NCBI GenBank assembly: GCA_025529335.1
Contig: JAMYHX010000452.1
Location: forward strand, 1 to 35,787
Origin: Rhizopus sp. PT2906
Taxonomy: Eukaryota > Mucoromycota > Mucoromycetes > Mucorales > Rhizopodaceae
Direction of reading: 5' to 3'
Length of the DNA stretch: 35,787 nucleotides
The position numbers and the translations under genes were made by a program. Numbering within the stretch: position 1 is the first letter of the stretch; every line of letters begins with the position of its first letter. The notes beneath the pieces were generated by a model. The model was not told the DNA's origin. It was given only the letters and a program-made list of their open reading frames with translations, and did not search any database. Of this stretch, positions 10,477-20,984 are shown piece by piece.

Positions 10477-13400
10477 ATGCACACTCTTATTTTACAAAAG
10501 TCTGATAATAGTTCATCACGAGACTTGTATAAAGAAGCTTATATCCACGCCTGTAAGGCTATTCAACTAGATACCAGTGCAAGATATTCGGAAGCAAAAA
10601 ACGCCTATTCTATTGTCATAAAAGTAAACAAAAAAAAAAAGAAAAGCTAATGTCCTCTATTAAGCAAAATTACTATAGAACTTTTCAACATTGCTTTCAT
10701 GTATATTGTTTAATATAGCTTTTTTTTATAAAAAAAATAACAGACATTGTTTAGTTGACGACATTGATTTTGACAGACAAAAGTTGATTCAAAAATTAAA
10801 TGAATACAAACATCGTATAGAACAACTTGAAAGATACTTGGGTGGCATAAAGCCAACTAGAAAAAATACCTCGATCTATATTAATGAAAACTCACCTTAT
10901 CAAAGCAGACGAGACTTATTCGAGACAGATATAGAGAGAAGTATACAAGACGAATGGATGGAAAAAGCCAAGGTTTTGTATATATAGAGTCTAAGTATAT
11001 ATAAAGGGTTATTTTAATCATGTTATCTTAGTTCTCTTTTGATCAAGCCGAGTTAAATGAAGAAAAGGGCAATACGGAGCATGCGTTAGATTATTATTCA
11101 GATGCGGCTGAACTATACCTCAAGGCGTTTAAGGAATACCCCAACGATACAGAAGAAAAACTGTATGCACGACAGGAGTTTATGAAAGCGATCGACAAAG
11201 CCGAACAACTCAAGGCCCAACAACAGAAAGTCACACAGTTTCTTTCGCCCAGAACACGGTCGTCCTCGTCCGTATCGTCAACGATGGATCAATTATCGAA
11301 CGGTTCGCGTCGTCGTTCGTCTAGTACCTCCATTCAACAGCAGCCGACAGACGACGTCATGACCCAAAAGCTATCAGCATCCGAAATTGAAGTATTAAAA
11401 CACACGTCCAGCGTAAACAATAACACCTTCTTACCATGGATTGACGAAACCGATCTCAAAGAGCAGTTTTCTTATCCTACTAAATTTCTCGACCCCATGG
11501 GATCTCTTGCCCTTTCTGAGAAACAACAAGAGAAATTTGGAGGCTGGAAACGTCCTTGCGATATTATGCGGCACCCAAAACTCATTTGCTGCATATCGAG
11601 TACGAGTATCATTCAGGATATAGTCACTGACTGTTCGTTTGTAGCTTCATTGTGTGTGGCAGCAGCCTATGAGCAAAAATTTAAGAAGCAGTTAATCACA
11701 TCCTGTATATATCCTCAGAATAAACAGGGTCTACCTTGCTATAATCCTAATGGAAAGTATGTGGTTAAACTGGTGTATAACGGTATAGCTCGAAAAGTTG
11801 GTAAGTAGCTTCCCTCTTTTTTTTTTTAACACATAAGCAAATAATAATACGCATATAGTGGTAGATGATCTATTACCTGTCTCAAGGGAAGGTACTTTGA
11901 TGTGTACATTTTCGACTACCAAAGGGGAGCTATGGGCTAGTATTATAGAAAAAGCAGTAAAAATAAAAATATGGTTTTTTAAGATGAACTGTTTATTAAT
12001 TCTACATAAAGTACATGAAATTAATGGGTGGATATGATTTCCCTGGATCGTAAGTGCCTCCTTTATATACATATATCATCATACACTCAAGCGTTTTCTT
12101 TCTTTCTTCTTTTTTGTGTCTCTATAGGAACTCTGGCATTGATCTACAGTAAGTATAAAATGGCCTCAGTCTGGCAGAGTAATAATGTCTTTATTCTTAT
12201 AGCTGCTTAACTGGCTGGATTCCAGAGCACATCTTTATTCATGAGTAAGTGATGTAGACCTTTCGAAATCAACCTAATTTTTTTTTCAATAGTAAATACT
12301 TTGTACCAGATAATGTCTGGGATAGGATTTTGGATGGTATGAAGTATGGTGATGTTCTAGTTACTATAGCAACAGGAGATATGACAGAGGAAGAAGCATC
12401 ACGGCTTGGCCTTGTACCCACGCACGCATACGCTGTCATTGATATTACAATGATTCATGGAAAACGTCTGTTACAAGTAAAGAACCCTTGGAGCCATAAG
12501 CGATGGAGAGGACCTTACAGTCATCTGGACAGTAACATTTGGACTGCTGAGTTAAGGGAGGCGCTTTCCTTTGATCCTGATGCAGCAGAGGAAAATGATG
12601 ATGGTATCTTTTGGATAGACTATGAATCTGTGTGCACTCACTTTACGTCTATACACTTGAATTGGAACCCAGAGTTATTTACTCATCGATGGGTGCTTCA
12701 TTCGTAAGTTTTTTTTTTTGATCCTTTATTGAAGGGGGCTAAGAATGTAATTTAGTGTATGGCCTGAACATGTGGGGCCAAAGAAGGACGTTTATAGTTT
12801 GGCTTATAATCCTCAATTTAGCCTGAAAGTAAACGTACCCGACAAAAAGCCAGCGGCTGTGTGGTTGTTGCTGTCCAAGCATATCATGGTAACAGAAGAA
12901 AACACAGACTATATCACGCTACATGTCTATAGCGATACGGGAGGAGAAAGAGTATACTATCCAGACCATCCGTTTAAAGAGGTATAGTGTATATATATGC
13001 CTTTTTAATGCATCCAGACTAATGTGTGCTTCAAAGGGTACCTATGTCAACAGTCCCCATATCCTGGTCCGATTTAATGCACCACCAGGTGAAAGTGATT
13101 ATACCATCGTCGTATCTCAGCATGAGAAAGAGAGATCACTTTATTTCTCTATTAGAGCCTACTCATTAGCGCCGTTTAAACTACATGAAGTGCCCATTAA
13201 ATACTCGGTTGAGAAAAAGGTATTCTAATAAGTAAAAGACACAGTCAAGTATTCATCTTTTATCTATAGATTCATGGACAGTGGACAGAGCAAACAGCGG
13301 GCGGAAGTGCAAGTAATGTTACTTATCTAAACAATCCTCAGTGGAAACTCACGATACCTCCTACATCAAATGCGGAACTTTTATTGATGTTGGAAGCACC

Positions 13401-14211
13401 AAAAGGCTTTGCTATTCATTTGTTGCTTGTTGAAGGGGGTAAAAGAGCATCTAGTGTATCTGTACGCGATATCTTGGCCGAATCTGGACCCTATCGACAT
13501 GGATTTTGTTATTGTCAATTGGATCATATCAGACGTAAGCGAAGAACAGAATATATTATCGTGTGCTGATCGTGCTTTTTTTTTTCGGAACTGTAGCGGG
13601 AGATTATACTATCGTTGCATCTACTTTTGAGCCTGATCTCTTGGGTAAATTCATATTGACAGTTGCAAGCACAACACAGTTATACATAGAACCTATACCA
13701 TTAGAGGGAGCAGTAAGAGCAAAAGAAAAACATATATAATAGTCCTACAAATAATATCTATAGGGCATGTTTAAAAAAGTTATTCATGGAGAATGGATCG
13801 TTGGATATAATGCTATGGGTTGCCCTAGTTTTGGCAACTACAGCAAGAATCCTCGTTATTTGCTTGAAGTACGCGAACTAACGACAGTCAAGTAAGTAAC
13901 ATGAACAATGTTTGAAACAAAAAAGTTAATACAAAAAAAGGGTACGCCTTCAGTCTATCAATTCAGAATCTGTTCCTTCAATGAATGTGACAATCTATGA
14001 GAAGCATCCTACTGAACTATTTGGCAAAGAAGTGGCTACTTCAGGACCTTATACCAATGTTACTCAAGGCGTTGCCACGAATGAAGTTGTTCTCAGTCAA
14101 AGTGAAACCGGATACATCATTGTTCTGGCTACACATGATAAAGACGTTGCTGGGGAGTTTACAGCTATTGTGTACAGTGATCGTCCGGTGAATGTGACCA
14201 AGGATAGATAA
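10477..14211 (+). CDS. MIT-domain calpain protease, PalB/Rim13/calpain-7 type
   Basis: Fifteen exons fit: 10477-10623, 10679-10700, 10755-10972, 11032-11800, 11859-11956, 12012-12049, 12128-12148, 12203-12244, 12293-12703, 12756-12981, 13037-13219, 13270-13534, 13597-13712, 13764-13891, 13941-14211, about 984 aa. Two MIT-like helical segments (about 8-70 and 130-195) precede a Ser-rich linker. The protease core has catalytic Cys in DCSFVASL (about 330), His in THAYAVID (about 496) and Asn in VKNPWSHKRWRG (about 516). Beta-rich C2-like domains follow. Fungal PalB/Rim13 is the ESCRT-recruited calpain that processes the PacC/Rim101 pH regulator; that role is inferred from family. The first three exons and the start (10477 rather than in-frame 10429) are least certain. 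The 21-nt exon 12128-12148 is needed to keep the conserved GSNSGIDL region intact. Confidence 0.87.
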
Positions 14212-14707
14212 TTATTTTATTCTCTTTTGTTGGATACTAGATAAAGCGCGTTGTCCAGTAATAAATGTAATCACACAAAGTCCTCCAAAATAAGGGAGCA
14301 TTTCCATCAAGTTGAGTTTTGTCCAGTAAAGGTAAAATAGATATTCAATGGCAACAAGGGAGCCTATGAAGCCTAGGATATATATGCTCGAGCGGTTGAA
14401 GGATGCAAAGTCTGACATAACTTTTGCTGGTGTATAACCAAGGCTTAACCACTATGTATAAAACAGATTAATTTTATATAGAAATGGTTTGATCATAATA
14501 TCATTTTACGCCAAAAATTAGAATGAGCCAAGGAGAGAGTACGATGAGTGAGAAGAGTTGAGAAAAGAGGACAGGTGGCATCTTCTCATTGGGTCTAAAA
14601 ACATGATGAATTTCGGGTTGTAATTCAAATATATCTTCTGTTCCAGCAGCCTTTGCAATGTTAAATAAAGTGGTCGTAATAAAACCCGCAAGTATAGATG
14701 TCAGCAT
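14212..14707 (-). CDS. Oligosaccharyltransferase subunit, Swp1/ribophorin II C-terminal domain only
   Basis: Minus-strand exons 14707-14510 and 14451-14212, with a GTAAAA...CATAG intron, encode about 145 aa. A hydrophobic N-terminus (1-20) resembles a signal peptide. Then comes QPEIHHVFRPNEKMPP, the hallmark of the C-terminal domain of ribophorin II/Swp1, followed by three membrane segments and the conserved end LNLMEMLPYFGGLCVITFI. These proteins are subunits of the ER oligosaccharyltransferase that transfers N-glycans. Yeast Swp1 is about twice as long and animal ribophorin II about four times, so the luminal part is missing here. The start is supported by the signal-like sequence directly after the ATG and by a GAAA repeat just upstream. 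The stop codon directly abuts that of the calpain gene. Confidence 0.82.
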
Positions 14708-14714
14708 GATGCTT

Positions 14715-14751
14715 AAAGAAAGAAAGAAAGAAAGAAAGAAAAAAAAAAAAA
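14715..14751. repeat. (AAAG)n microsatellite with poly-A tail
   Basis: About six AAAG units running into a run of A, a few bases upstream of the start codon of the minus-strand OST gene, so in its 5' leader or core promoter. Confidence 0.9.
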
Positions 14752-14869
14752 GGGCAGATGGATTAAGCGTGTATTGAATTTACTTTGATTGGCTGTTGCA
14801 CAAGCTTGCTTTATTAAATAAAAATAACATTATATATCACTAAAACTAACACTAGAGTAGAACCTTCTC

Positions 14870-15860
14870 AAACCATTCCTGCTGCTTATATTTCGCAGAT
14901 TTCTCGCCTTCGTCCTTTGGATCTTGGACGTATGGACAAGGAATGCTCACACTGTCATGCCTTGCACTGGTTCAATGAGACGCAAGATACATCTTCGATG
15001 AGAAATCCAACCTGGGAGTCATGCTGCAAGCAGAGATTAGTCCAGCTGCAGCTCTTGCCTGATCCACCTGAGTACTTGAAGAACTTACTTGCAAGTACAG
15101 ACACTCAAGACAATCACTTCAAGGGCAGCCTTCGTCAATACGACGCTGCCTTTGCGTTTACCTCTTTGGGATGTGACATTATCTCAGCAGAGGAGCGTAA
15201 TGCCAACAATAACAGAGGTGGACACCTTTCAGATCCACGGCGCCCTTTGTCACCGTCAAGGGTCACCATTTCCAGTTGAAGGCAACGTACCTTCATATGC
15301 TCAATTGTACATCTATGATCCTTCATATGATGCTCAGAGACAATCAGAAAGAAATGAAAATTTGGACAACGAGGTTATAGAAAACCCTTCAACTCTGCTT
15401 TCTCAATGGAATCCCTTCGCACGCATTTATCGTCACGCATATGAAATATTGAGCAACCGTGAGAGTTCCAGAATCAACAGAAAAGATAGAGCTAACAGCA
15501 ATGGCTCTACCGAAAGCGGGTCATCTTATATTATCATCAGTTCATCGATGAGAATGCACTTGATTAAAGGAGATGACAAACGCACTCACAACCTGCCAAC
15601 GATGGAAGAAGTTGCCGCAGCTATTCCTATTGAGTATATTGACAGAAACTTCCGTGACATCGTTCTTACTTTGAGAAGCAGCAGTAGAAATGATAGTCTC
15701 CGTCAATGACATGACTTTGAGCAGTACTTTCAACATATCAGCCAGACACATGCTGCATACGTGTGTAGGAATTACGTACTGCTATTTCATCGTGGAGCAT
15801 GTGGATGGCATTAGGGTTTGTGCCTCTTCTTTCCCTTCTTTACTGCTACTTATTCGATCA
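14870..15860 (+). pseudogene. Helitron replicase/helicase N-terminal relic
   Basis: The first part (about 14878-15210) reads RPLDLGRMDKECSHCHALHW and continues to a Cys-Cys pair (ESCCKQRL) and RQYDAAFAFTSLGCD. After a frame change near 15205-15225 it continues TFQIHGALCHRQGSPFP and PSYAQLYIYDPSYDAQRQ, then NPFARIYRHAYEIL. After another change near 15705 it reads FQHISQTHAAYVCRNY and VLLFHRGACGWH, ending near 15809. This order matches the Helitron-like N-terminal domain that precedes Rep and helicase in rolling-circle eukaryotic transposons. Neither the Rep HUH motif nor helicase motifs are present downstream. It is a truncated, frameshifted fragment and cannot encode an active element. Helitron ends (5' TC, 3' hairpin plus CTRR) were not identified. 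Confidence 0.7.
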
Positions 15861-16122
15861 CTGTTCCTGGTATTTAGATAATGATCATGACCATCGTGTA
15901 TCATCTTAATATCCTTATCCCATCACTTTTATAAAGAAAACCACTTTGAGGATCATACTAAAAAGTGCAGTGTGTCAAAAGTGGAGTGCTTTTTTAATCG
16001 AGAACCATTTTACTATCAAATAAAATATGATTAATTAATAAAAACAATGTTGTCGATCGTTAATTTAGCATGACAAAGCTATCCACAGTTACTTTCCCCT
16101 TTCTTCTTTTCTTTACTTCAAT

Positions 16123-16898
16123 ATGAAGCGAAAGAAAGGCGATGACCCTCCGTCTCCAAAGGCAAAGCGAAATAAAGGGAAAGGTATGTAAGATGTATAG
16201 CCGATATGGCATTTATTAAGGGTCCGTTAGCTGTCGATTGCGGGTTCCCTTCTTTGTTTGCACAAACGCAAACAAATTTATTCAGTTAATGCTCAAAACG
16301 TATATCAACAAGCAAAAAGGAACTCAAGAAATTGTTAAAAGACTCTTTGACAACAGCAAAAAGCATGACAAATCAAGCACAGTTGGCGCTAAAAACCAAA
16401 ACCCAAACAAAAGCAAACATGTACCTCTACCTCCTGCTGATCTCCCTTCCTCCTCTCAAACGGAGGCAGATCATTGCATTCGAAAATGGTTCTTTTTGTT
16501 CAAGTATGAAAGGAAAACGAGCTGCACCTACTAGACGTATTACTGAAGAAATCAAACGAAAATGCAAACAATCCAACGAGGGGACCGAATTTGTTTCGGT
16601 TGACGAGTACTTAACGAGTCAGATATGTAACAAGTGCAAATCCAAACAATTAAATAATATCTCAATTATTGGATCAAAGCGAAGAGTACACTCTATCCTC
16701 AAGTGTGAATCTTGTGGTACGATTTGGAATCGCGATGTGAACAGTGCATTAAATATATATGGTATCTTTGTTTACAAATCAAAACACGACAATGGAAGTC
16801 CTCCCTCCCTTCAAAAGACCTTCAAAAGACTAACGGTGCTCCCTGGATTTAATGCGCTGTCCATAACGGCAGTGCATTCCTTAACGCCTCGGTAAGTA
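16123..16898 (+). pseudogene. Compact Fanzor/TnpB-like nuclease relic B
   Basis: A Lys/Arg-rich possible first exon (16123-16183, MKRKKGDDPPSPKAKRNKGK, nuclear-localisation-like) ends at a GTATGTAAG donor. From about 16203 to 16895 one frame is open except for a TAA at 16287-16289. It carries LAVDCGFPSLFA (RuvC-I-like Asp), IAFENGSFCSSMKG (around 16474-16515), VSVDEYLTSQICNKCKSK and CESCGTIWNRDVNSALNI, i.e. a four-Cys zinc ribbon running into the last RuvC aspartate. This is the C-terminal half of Fanzor/IS607-type TnpB. The N-terminal REC/WED-type region of a full protein is absent, so it is either deleted or lies beyond unrecognised exons. How the first exon joins is unclear, since phases do not match simply. 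The last 40 residues resemble no motif I know. Confidence 0.68.
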
Positions 16899-16977
16899 TA
16901 AAATGAATAATATGTTATTCTTTATTCAGTAGTCTTCCAGTTAAATAAAAATATGTACAGAATGCAAAAGAAGTTGA

Positions 16978-18312
16978 TTATGCTGTGATATATTTCATAG
17001 CCTTCGTATAAGACCTGCAAAGGAAGGGCTTTTCTTCAATAGGCTTTGCTTTATGATTGGCTATCATTTCAGCAACATGATTATAAATAGTGGATTGAAG
17101 TAGAGAAATTAAACAACGTCTCATACCACACTTTGATTCTTCTTTCTTTTCTTTTTCCTCTTCCTTTTCTTCCTCTTCCTTTTCTTGCTTCTCTGTATCG
17201 GTAATAACCAATCTATTGTTTCTTTCATTCATAACTCTGATGGGTTCCAAAAGGTTCCAGACAGCTTCTGCTTCTTTCTTTGAGGGCAGAGGTGAAGGAG
17301 GAATTAACTTGGCAGAAGCTAACAGTTGATCAGTACTCATTGTCATCGTATGTGACAGAATAATAGACATGAGCGCAGGGGCAAGAAGAGGATACTGTTT
17401 TATAAGATCAGAAGAATGTGTCTGCTTTTGTTGTTGTTCTTTAGATAAAAAGACTTGATTGAAAGAAGGTACGACTGCTTGTGAAATAAAGGTATCTGGT
17501 TGACTTGAGGGAAAGTCGGGCAAGACAAAATCCCAATCGTCAACCGCATTGTTGTTGTTGTTGTTGTTGTCGTTGCTAAGCATAGGAGAAGGTTCTATAT
17601 CAGGAGAAGAAGAGTATGGAGCCAAGACTGATGGAGCAGGCAATGAATTGAGCACAGCAACATCTATCCTTAGTTTATCATTTTCAGCCTGAAGTTGTTC
17701 TACTTTTGATTTAAGCCATTTAATTTCCAATTTCATTTGACTGTTTTCAATCTTTTGCTGTTGTAATTCTTTTTCAATTCCTTCGATATATTCTAACAAA
17801 AAAGGAAATAAAATAAGTCGTCAGCTCATAAATTTCCTTTTTTATTTACCTTTTCTTCTATTTCTGAAGTTTCTTGCTGAAATCTTATTTCTCAATTGTC
17901 TTCGTTCCTTGGAAGTCATTGCTTTCAATTGATTTTCAGTAATATTGCTATTGATGTGTCTAAAGTCTAGTTTTCCTGTTGAACTAGTAAATTCTGCTGG
18001 TGTTTTCTGAATAATATCCGTGCTTTTTATGTTATCCAACTTGTAACTAATAAATCCTTCCTCTCCTCCTGCACTCTGACTACTGTCGCTACTATGACTC
18101 GTTGTGCTCTTACTGCTACTGTCGCTGTTGTTATTGATCATCTCTCTGTTATTCTTCTTTTCTTGTTCAATTTGATGTTCGTTTGGATTCATTAGAAAAG
18201 CAAACAAGTCATTGTCATTGATGAATAAGCTATTCACTTGTTGTTGTTGTTGTTGTGGCGTATCGAATATCCAAGTAAATATATTGTTGTTATTATTATT
18301 GTTATTATCCAT
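16978..18312 (-). CDS. bZIP transcription factor
   Basis: Minus-strand exons 18312-17850 and 17792-16978 encode about 425 aa. The N-terminus has poly-Asn and poly-Gln tracts and a Ser-rich region. The basic region is at about 136-154 (RNKISARNFRNRRK, matching the NxxSARxFRxRR pattern of fungal bZIPs). The intron cuts exactly after it, and EYIEGIEKELQ opens a leucine-zipper coiled coil to about 205. The rest is low-complexity with an Asn run (TTG repeats at 17547-17570 on the plus strand) and a Lys/Glu-rich patch, ending in a basic helix-like segment. It should bind DNA as a dimer in the nucleus. Target genes cannot be told from sequence; a perfect TGACGTCA site lies in the neighbouring intergenic DNA at 20066-20073. 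Confidence 0.88.
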
Positions 18313-19189
18313 AATATAAAGAAAATATGAAAAGAAAAGAAAGAGAGGGGAAAAGAAGAGAGTCTGTTTTAATTATTTATGTCCTGTGCAAGTTTCATAT
18401 CTGCTCTCGGTAAAGTAATTCTACCGTTCTTGAGGTTACTAAAAATAGTAACAACCATCATGCTCATATAAAATTGCAGCCCTAATCATCTCTCTTTCTC
18501 TCTTGATGCGGGTCCAATAGCATACATTATGCAAAAAGAATGGCCCAAAAGTACTGATGTGCTCAGAAAAGAATAGGTGAAAAAAAATACAAGAGAGGAA
18601 AAGGCATGAATATATTTTTATCCGACTAGACTAAGTCTCTCTTCCCCTTTCAATCATTGGTACTACACTTGATTTCAATTCACTCGTTGAAATTGCCGGT
18701 AAACATTTGGCAAAGTGCAACGTACGTATTAAATGCAATATTATGAAGCATCTTTTGCATTTTATATTGTGATCGACGGCTACTTGCTGGCCATTTTTTC
18801 TATGTTACATCTTTATCAATATTACCATTATAAGCCAACTGTTTATTTCTTTTACGAAATAAATCTATTATATATGTATCGCAGCTGTCTGGGCTTTGTG
18901 AAGTATTCTTCCATCATACAGCCATTGTGGGTTGTATAAACTTAAAAGACGCGAATTTTTTGAGAAGGAAACGCTGCAAACATGTATCACTGAAACTTGC
19001 AACCAAATCCTGCAAAGCTATCTTTATCTGTGTATAAAATGAGTATTAGATAATCAATAAATTGCTAAAGGTGGTGTACTACTGTACTTCCACAAGAATA
19101 AGAGGGAGTATATCCTGCCTTTATCCCCGTTAAACTGGCAGTTATTAATCTTTTTAGCTCAGGTTGAACTACGCCATAACAAACGCCTG
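18313..19189. other. Intergenic region upstream of the bZIP gene
   Basis: Nearly 900 bases without a recognisable gene. A short hydrophobic ORF at 18733-18939 shows no motif and looks like chance in AT-rich DNA. The part next to 18312 is purine-rich on the plus strand (pyrimidine-rich leader of the bZIP gene). Confidence 0.4.
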
Positions 19190-19590
19190 TATTAGAACAT
19201 ACCTAAGTCACCACCGAAATGGTGACGTTAGGGTCCAGAGGGTCAATCAAAGTGGCTGTGAAGTGGCTTGATCACCACCAGAGGTTCATACAAATTTTAT
19301 GCACAATACTGCAGGAATGACCGCTGATATCGGACGTATGAGCTCAGAGACTAGAGAGGCAAGAAAAAGAATGGTTACAGCAGAAGAGATCAATGAGCTG
19401 TCATTAGAAGATATGGTACAGGAAGTGTATATCGATGAAGAAGTTTGCTATATTGTCAAGTCTTTCACGACGGAAGTTGTATACGATATACTAACTGAAC
19501 AAGAAATAATGACTGCATACAATTGTATAGACTTTTAACGAAATAGGCATATGTATTTGGTTTATCGCTTCGATAAAAGCTGTGTGATTT
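19190..19590 (+). pseudogene. Probable MULE transposase C-terminal scrap (SWIM region), relic 3
   Basis: An open stretch (19299-19538) ends with CYIVKSFTTEVVYDILTEQE and TAYNCIDF, then a TAA; the same frame continues with RNRHMYLVYRF. In MULE transposases the SWIM zinc finger reads roughly V-SFT...Y.V...M..C.C.DF...CKHMYLV, so this looks like its decayed copy with the first Cys changed to Tyr and the last Cys lost. No catalytic region is seen upstream. The match is short and degenerate, so the call is tentative. Otherwise it would be an unassigned 79-codon ORF. Confidence 0.42.
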
Positions 19591-19868
19591 ACAGCCAAGG
19601 TAGATTGTCACGATAGTAATAAGAGAAATGCTACAGTGTACATATATTAACTAGAAAATGACTCTAGCTTGAGAATACATGCCATGGATAATACCTATCC
19701 AGAATACTGTAGAGAATAATCATATCGAAGCAGTTACTGAAAGCTCTGATGTGCTTCAATCAGAAGTATCATCTGAAACTGAAGGTAGAACGGATGAATT
19801 GTCGACAAGCATCACAAGTGTATGCAGATAAGCTTTAAAAAGTCGTATGCATTTAACTTTTGAAAATA

Positions 19869-19912
19869 ACAACAACTGTCACAAATATATAATGAACTAA
19901 GACAGTTGTTGT
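19869..19912. repeat. Perfect 12-bp inverted repeat with 20-nt loop
   Basis: ACAACAACTGTC (19869-19880) and its exact complement GACAGTTGTTGT (19901-19912) flank an AT-rich loop. It lies between the MULE scrap and the reductase gene. It could be a transposon end, a small hairpin or a terminator-like structure; nothing decides this. Confidence 0.75.
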
Positions 19913-20065
19913 CAGCAAATGAAGAGATGCAGCTTCTATCAAATATAAATTTGCAAACATAAAGAAGATAAAGCATAAAATAAAAAAGAATTCTTGTTTC
20001 TTAGCCATACAAGTCAACCACTCCAAATTTTAAAGTTCAGAAAGGAGGAGCACGCCTGTATTACC

Positions 20066-20073
20066 TGACGTCA
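20066..20073. promoter_or_regulatory. CRE-like palindrome TGACGTCA
   Basis: A perfect eight-base CRE/ATF site 85 bases upstream of the reductase ATG, with an inverted CCAAT box (ATTGGC, about 20088-20093) close by. Both are standard fungal activator sites (bZIP and HAP/NF-Y). Function is inferred from sequence and position only. Confidence 0.4.
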
Positions 20074-20157
20074 AACCTTGGTTCTTATTGGCTCTTTTTT
20101 TAATCAAATTTCAAAAAAAAAAAAATAAGCTCACCAAAAGCTTTCTTCCGTTTCTGT

Positions 20158-20984
20158 ATGCTGCAGGAAATATCAAAATATTGGCTAAAGCAATCAACCT
20201 ATGATACAGCCGTGGGCATATATGCCACTTTCCCACTTATCATGGTCCCAGCACTATTGGTCGTTAATGCACCATATGGTAAATACACACACTATGTAAT
20301 GGGTAAAGGTGTAACCTTGTCATATCAGGCCGATTTGCAGGAAAGTTAGGTATTGACTGGAGCATGAACGGCAGATGGAGCTGGTGTATTATGGAAATTG
20401 TGTCACCCATCACCTTTGGTCTCTCTCTCTATTTCACTAAACCTACTTGGACACCTTTCCAGCTCATCTTGACAGCTGCCTGGATCACTCACTATATAAA
20501 CCGTAGTGTGATCTATCCTGCACGCGCAAGCTCAATGGCACCTATCCATGTTTTCACCTCACTTTCATCTGTCGTGTTTAACTTGATCAATGGATATACG
20601 AACGGTATGTGGATCGGTCGTCATAGTCAATCGGTCGATCGAATCCAATTCTGGATTGGGCTTGGTCTCTGGGCCCTTGGCTTTGCCTTTAATATTTATC
20701 ATGACACGTTGCTCTTTAGACTACGACAAAAGAAAGAAAAGCAAAAGCGTTACTTTATACCCACAGGCGGGTTGTTTGAGTACGTCAGTTGTCCCAACTA
20801 TTTGAGTGAGATCATCGAGTGGACAGGCTATGCCTTGGCTGCATCACCAAGTACCCCTGCAATTATCTTTGCCTCATCCACGGCTGCTAATCTCATACCT
20901 CGTGCTTGCAAGACACATGAATGGTACAAGAAAGAATTCGAAAACTATCCTAATCGAAAGGCAGTAATTCCATTCGTGTTTTAA
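20158..20984 (+). CDS. Steroid 5-alpha-reductase family protein (3-oxo-5-alpha-steroid 4-dehydrogenase-like)
   Basis: Exons 20158-20278 and 20329-20984 give about 258 aa, the same size as SRD5A1/DET2 enzymes. After the N-terminal membrane segment comes VNAPYGRFAGKLG, the conserved APYGR motif, interrupted by the intron. The C-terminal half has several membrane segments, then PTGGLFEYVSCPNYLSEIIE and EWTGYALA, the NADPH/substrate-site signature, and it ends KAVIPFVF as the family does. These integral ER enzymes reduce a delta-4 double bond of 3-keto steroids with NADPH. The natural fungal substrate is not known from sequence, so polyprenol or enoyl reduction by related families remains possible. 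The stop codon overlaps that of the convergent Myb gene in the tetranucleotide TTAA. Confidence 0.87.

Noticed and set aside
11731..12072. Minus-strand 113-codon ORF over the calpain gene
   Set aside because: It crosses calpain exons and introns with conserved coding on the plus strand; treated as chance.
15135..15751. Minus-strand ORFs of 63 and 69 codons
   Set aside because: They are shadows of the Helitron relic.
18733..18939. 68-codon Tyr-rich hydrophobic ORF
   Set aside because: No motif, no leader or splice context, and composition expected from AT-rich DNA.
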